Assembly (NCBI GenBank): GCA_016210395.1 | Contig: JACQUI010000131.1 | Span: forward strand, 1 to 13,599 | DNA length: 13,599 bases | Direction: 5' to 3' | Origin: Chloroflexota bacterium | GTDB lineage: Bacteria; Chloroflexota; Dehalococcoidia; Lucifugimonadales; JACPCL1 | Shown here: one piece after another, positions 11,632 to 13,599 of the stretch | Layout: every line of letters starts with the position of its first letter | Numbering within the stretch: the first letter of the stretch is position 1 | The notes under the pieces: generated by a model | What the model was told of the DNA's origin: nothing | Databases searched by the model: none | Seen by the model: only the letters and a program-made list of their open reading frames with translations | Position numbers and translations under genes: made by a program

Positions 11632-12858
11632 CTAGGCCCGTGCATGGAGCGCGCTTTCGAAGGCCTCCAGGTTTGGCTTGACCACCAGAGGCTTGACCAC
11701 TCCGGCCACTGCCTCCTGAGTCTTCAGGCCGTTGCCGGTGATGAAGGCGACGGTCAGGTCGTCGGGCTTGATGGCGTGCTGCTGGGCCAGTCGCTTGAGG
11801 CCGGAAACGACCACCCCTCCCGCCGTTTCGGTGAAAATGCCTTCCATCTCCGCCAGGAGCTTGATGCCCTCCACAACTTCCTCCTCCAGCACCGCCGTGG
11901 CAGTCCCGCTGGACTCCTGGATGACACGCAAGGCGTAGACGCCGTCGGCTGGATTACCGATGGCCAGAGACTTGGCGATGGTGTTGGGACGCACGGGCCG
12001 GACGTGGGTGCGCCCCGCCGTGTACGCCTCTACGATTGGGGAGCAGCCTTCAGCCTGGGTCAGGTGCATGTGGGTCTGTACCTTGCCGATGAGCCCCAGG
12101 GACTCGAACTCGTGCAGGCCCTTCCATATCTTGGTGAACATCGAGCCGGAGGCTGAGGGCACGACGCAGTGGTCCGGCGCCCGCCAGCCGAGCTGCTCTG
12201 CGACCTCATATCCCATGGTCTTGCTGCCTTCAGCGTAGAAGGGGCGGATGTTGATGTTGACGAATGCCCAGGGGTAGTTGTCGGCCACTTCAGAGCAAAG
12301 GCGGTTGACCTCATCGTACGAGCCGTCAACGGCCACAAGCGTCGGGCCGTAGATCGCCGCGCCGATGACCTTGCCTTGCTCAAGGTCGCCGGGGATGAAG
12401 ACCACCGACTTCATGCCGGCCCGGGCCGCGTGGGCGGCAACGGAGCACGCCAGGTTGCCGGTGGAGGCGCAGGCCAGTGTGTTGAAGCCGAACTCCAGCG
12501 CCTTTGTTGTGGCGACAGTGACGACCCGGTCCTTGAAAGAGTAGGAGGGGTTGACCGCATCGTTCTTGATGTAGAGGTTGTTCAGGCCAAGATATTTGGC
12601 CAGGTTCTTGGCCCGGATCAGGGGGGTAAAGCCCGCGCCGATGTCCACGGCATCCGTGGAATCAACCGGCAGAAGGTCGGCGTAGCGCCAAAGGGTGAGG
12701 GGACCGGACTTGATGCGCTCTTTGCTGATGACCCTGGCGATGGCATCGTAGTCGTAGACGATCTCCAGGGGGCCGAAGCAGAAGTCGCACACGTTGATGG
12801 CTTGGACCGTATACTCGCGGCCGCAGGAGCGGCAGCGCATGGCTGACACGTATGCCAA
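11632..12858 (-). CDS. thrC: Threonine synthase with N-terminal zinc ribbon
   Basis: A 408-aa PLP fold-type II enzyme. Residues 7-36 form a zinc ribbon (C9, C12, C24, C27). The PLP lysine is probably K109 in NPSYSFKDR (103-111), and ASTGN (131-135) is the Asn loop. Other family segments are NINIRPFYAEGSK, VVPSASGSMFTKI and FTETAGGVVV. Threonine synthase converts O-phosphohomoserine to threonine in the cytosol. TTG 12858 is preceded by AAGGAG at 7-nt spacing; ATG 12840 would still keep the ribbon. A promoter lies ~75-110 bp upstream. Followed by the NIL and cysO-like genes. An alternative role, using a carrier thiocarboxylate as sulfur donor to make a sulfur amino acid, cannot be excluded from sequence. 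Confidence 0.9.
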   Translation of the reverse strand: MAYVSAMRCRSCGREYTVQAINVCDFCFGPLEIVYDYDAIARVISKERIKSGPLTLWRYADLLPVDSTDAVDIGAGFTPLIRAKNLAKYLGLNNLYIKNDAVNPSYSFKDRVVTVATTKALEFGFNTLACASTGNLACSVAAHAARAGMKSVVFIPGDLEQGKVIGAAIYGPTLVAVDGSYDEVNRLCSEVADNYPWAFVNINIRPFYAEGSKTMGYEVAEQLGWRAPDHCVVPSASGSMFTKIWKGLHEFESLGLIGKVQTHMHLTQAEGCSPIVEAYTAGRTHVRPVRPNTIAKSLAIGNPADGVYALRVIQESSGTATAVLEEEVVEGIKLLAEMEGIFTETAGGVVVSGLKRLAQQHAIKPDDLTVAFITGNGLKTQEAVAGVVKPLVVKPNLEAFESALHARA

Positions 12859-12932
12859 CGAGGTACTCCTTGACTCGAAACGGGCAGGCCGGCGCCGGGC
12901 ATACCCCTGGAGCGACCGCCCACTAGTCTAAC

Positions 12933-12975
12933 AGTATAGCAGGCTATCCTACCCGTGTGGGGGAGAAGGTGTCAA
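12933..12975 (-). promoter_or_regulatory. Promoter region of thrC
   Basis: Two overlapping solutions on the minus strand. A perfect -35 TTGACA (complement of 12970-12975) is followed after 18 nt by TAGGAT (complement of 12946-12951). Just downstream is an extended -10, TGCTATACT (complement of 12933-12941), with a 5/6 hexamer. Either gives a leader of roughly 70-80 nt. Confidence 0.55.
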
Positions 12976-13544
12976 TAATTCGGGCCGTTGCGCCGCAAAG
13001 ATGTCACTCCAACGGGTCTTCGGACACCCCCCTGCCATCCACCCCTGGCGCAACGCTGCATGTTCGGCCTATGCTGAGGCTGCGCTAATCAGAACGTCAG
13101 CACGCGGACTCGCTTTGCGGCCTTTGGGTGAATGGCTTGCAGAGCGGGCAAGTCTCTGCCTCTCCTTTGGTGAAAGGCCGCCCCGGTGCAATCGGGGCGG
13201 GTGAGGGTAAACCTGTAGGGGCGCAAGGCTTGCGCCCCTACCAGCGGCATCCTTCACAACCGTCGCATCGGGCCTTCCTCTCGTCGCCTTCCAGAGGGTT
13301 CGTTCCTCCCAAAAAATAAAACGAATCCCAGCTACAAACCCAAGCTGGAAAAAGCCACCGAAACTGGCGAAAACGAATCCTACGCCTCCCTCTCCCGGTG
13401 GCCGGCCGCTTCCACAAGGAGACCGACGACGCCACCGGCCCTGGCGGCCTTCCGCCCTAGTTTCTTCTGAGAACCCGCCTCTGCCCCTAAGCGCGCTCCC
13501 TCCCTGGCGTTGTATCCTATCCCTACCCCCACTTCGGAGTGCCC
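12976..13544. other. Non-coding region with repeats, upstream of thrC
   Basis: No credible gene is seen on either strand: the short frames are biased in composition and lack family features. The stretch holds a 9-bp inverted repeat (CGTTGCGCC 12986-12994 with GGCGCAACG 13047-13055), the palindromic block at 13178-13241, an 11-bp direct repeat AAAACGAATCC (13318-13328 and 13370-13380), an 8-bp inverted repeat (CCGGTGGC 13395-13402 with GCCACCGG 13431-13438), and a markedly pyrimidine-rich end on the + strand (about 13440-13535). Confidence 0.6.
13178..13241. repeat. Composite REP/MITE-like palindromic element
   Basis: Two adjacent palindromes. CCGCCCCG (13178-13185) pairs with CGGGGCGG (13193-13200) over 7 nt. 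Then GTAGGGGCGCAAG (13215-13227) pairs perfectly with CTTGCGCCCCTAC (13229-13241) around a single base. The preceding CTCTCCTTTGGTGAAAGG (about 13160-13177) looks part of the unit. Such GTAGGGGCG...CGCCCCTAC palindromes are common dispersed intergenic repeats in several bacterial groups, from general knowledge. Confidence 0.6.
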
Positions 13545-13599
13545 ATGCCTTCCTCGCCCCGCATCTATCCCCTGGACCCCCGCACGCTGACGGAGGAGC
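13545..13599 (+). CDS. Start of a CDS running off the window
   Basis: ATG 13545 is preceded by GGAG (13536-13539) at 5-nt spacing and opens a frame that stays open to the window edge: MPSSPRIYPLDPRTLTEE. Only 18 codons are visible. The opening resembles N-termini I associate loosely with ThyX-like thymidylate synthases, but this is too little to name it. It is divergent from thrC across the repeat-bearing region. Confidence 0.5.
   Translation, partial: MPSSPRIYPLDPRTLTEE

Noticed and set aside
13001..13435. Several 60-70 aa frames on both strands in the intergenic region
   Set aside because: They overlap palindromic repeats, are compositionally biased and have no ribosome sites or recognisable domains.

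Overview
This looks like a bacterial chromosome segment. Flavour of the proteins suggests Chloroflexota, perhaps near Dehalococcoidia; this is an inference from a CysO-like carrier, a zinc-ribbon threonine synthase and acyl-CoA-synthetase-like genes, not a phylogeny. Genes are dense, with frequent GTG/TTG starts. The first ~2.4 kb is visibly more AT-rich, with AGA/AGG/ATA codons, than the GC-rich remainder.

Left part (1-2433, all + strand): a toxin-antitoxin (TA) array. A RelE/ParE-type toxin and a Phd/YefM antitoxin are followed by a second antitoxin without its own toxin, a 36-codon ORF, a second RelE-family toxin with its antitoxin, a decayed antitoxin C-terminus and an unrecognised 187-aa protein. 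Adjacent genes overlap by 4 nt (ATGA/GTGA), with toxin before antitoxin. The two antitoxin genes at 592 and 1356 are paralogues, and their homology runs past the stop codons.

Middle part (2457-8181, + strand): leuD (leucine biosynthesis) starts 24 bp after the unknown gene and ends at a clear terminator. Then come an MFS carrier, an internally shortened ATP-grasp protein and a CoA-binding/ligase protein, which together resemble a split and degenerate ADP-forming acyl-CoA synthetase, and a second MFS transporter.

Right part (8186-13599): a SAM methyltransferase (-) and tgt (+) diverge from a shared 195-bp region with a recognisable promoter for each. tgt converges with a ClbS/DfsB-like DinB-fold gene (-). 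Next are three - strand genes transcribed thrC, NIL-domain protein, cysO-like sulfur carrier, suggesting a link between the aspartate pathway and thiocarboxylate sulfur transfer. The final ~690 bp upstream of thrC is non-coding, with palindromic repeats, and a new + strand CDS begins at 13545.

The most interesting points are the shortened ATP-grasp/CoA-ligase pair, the thrC-NIL-CysO cluster with folded regulatory signals and a non-canonical Gly-Gly-Arg tail, and the mosaic TA array. I see no CRISPR array, tRNA, rRNA or transposase.
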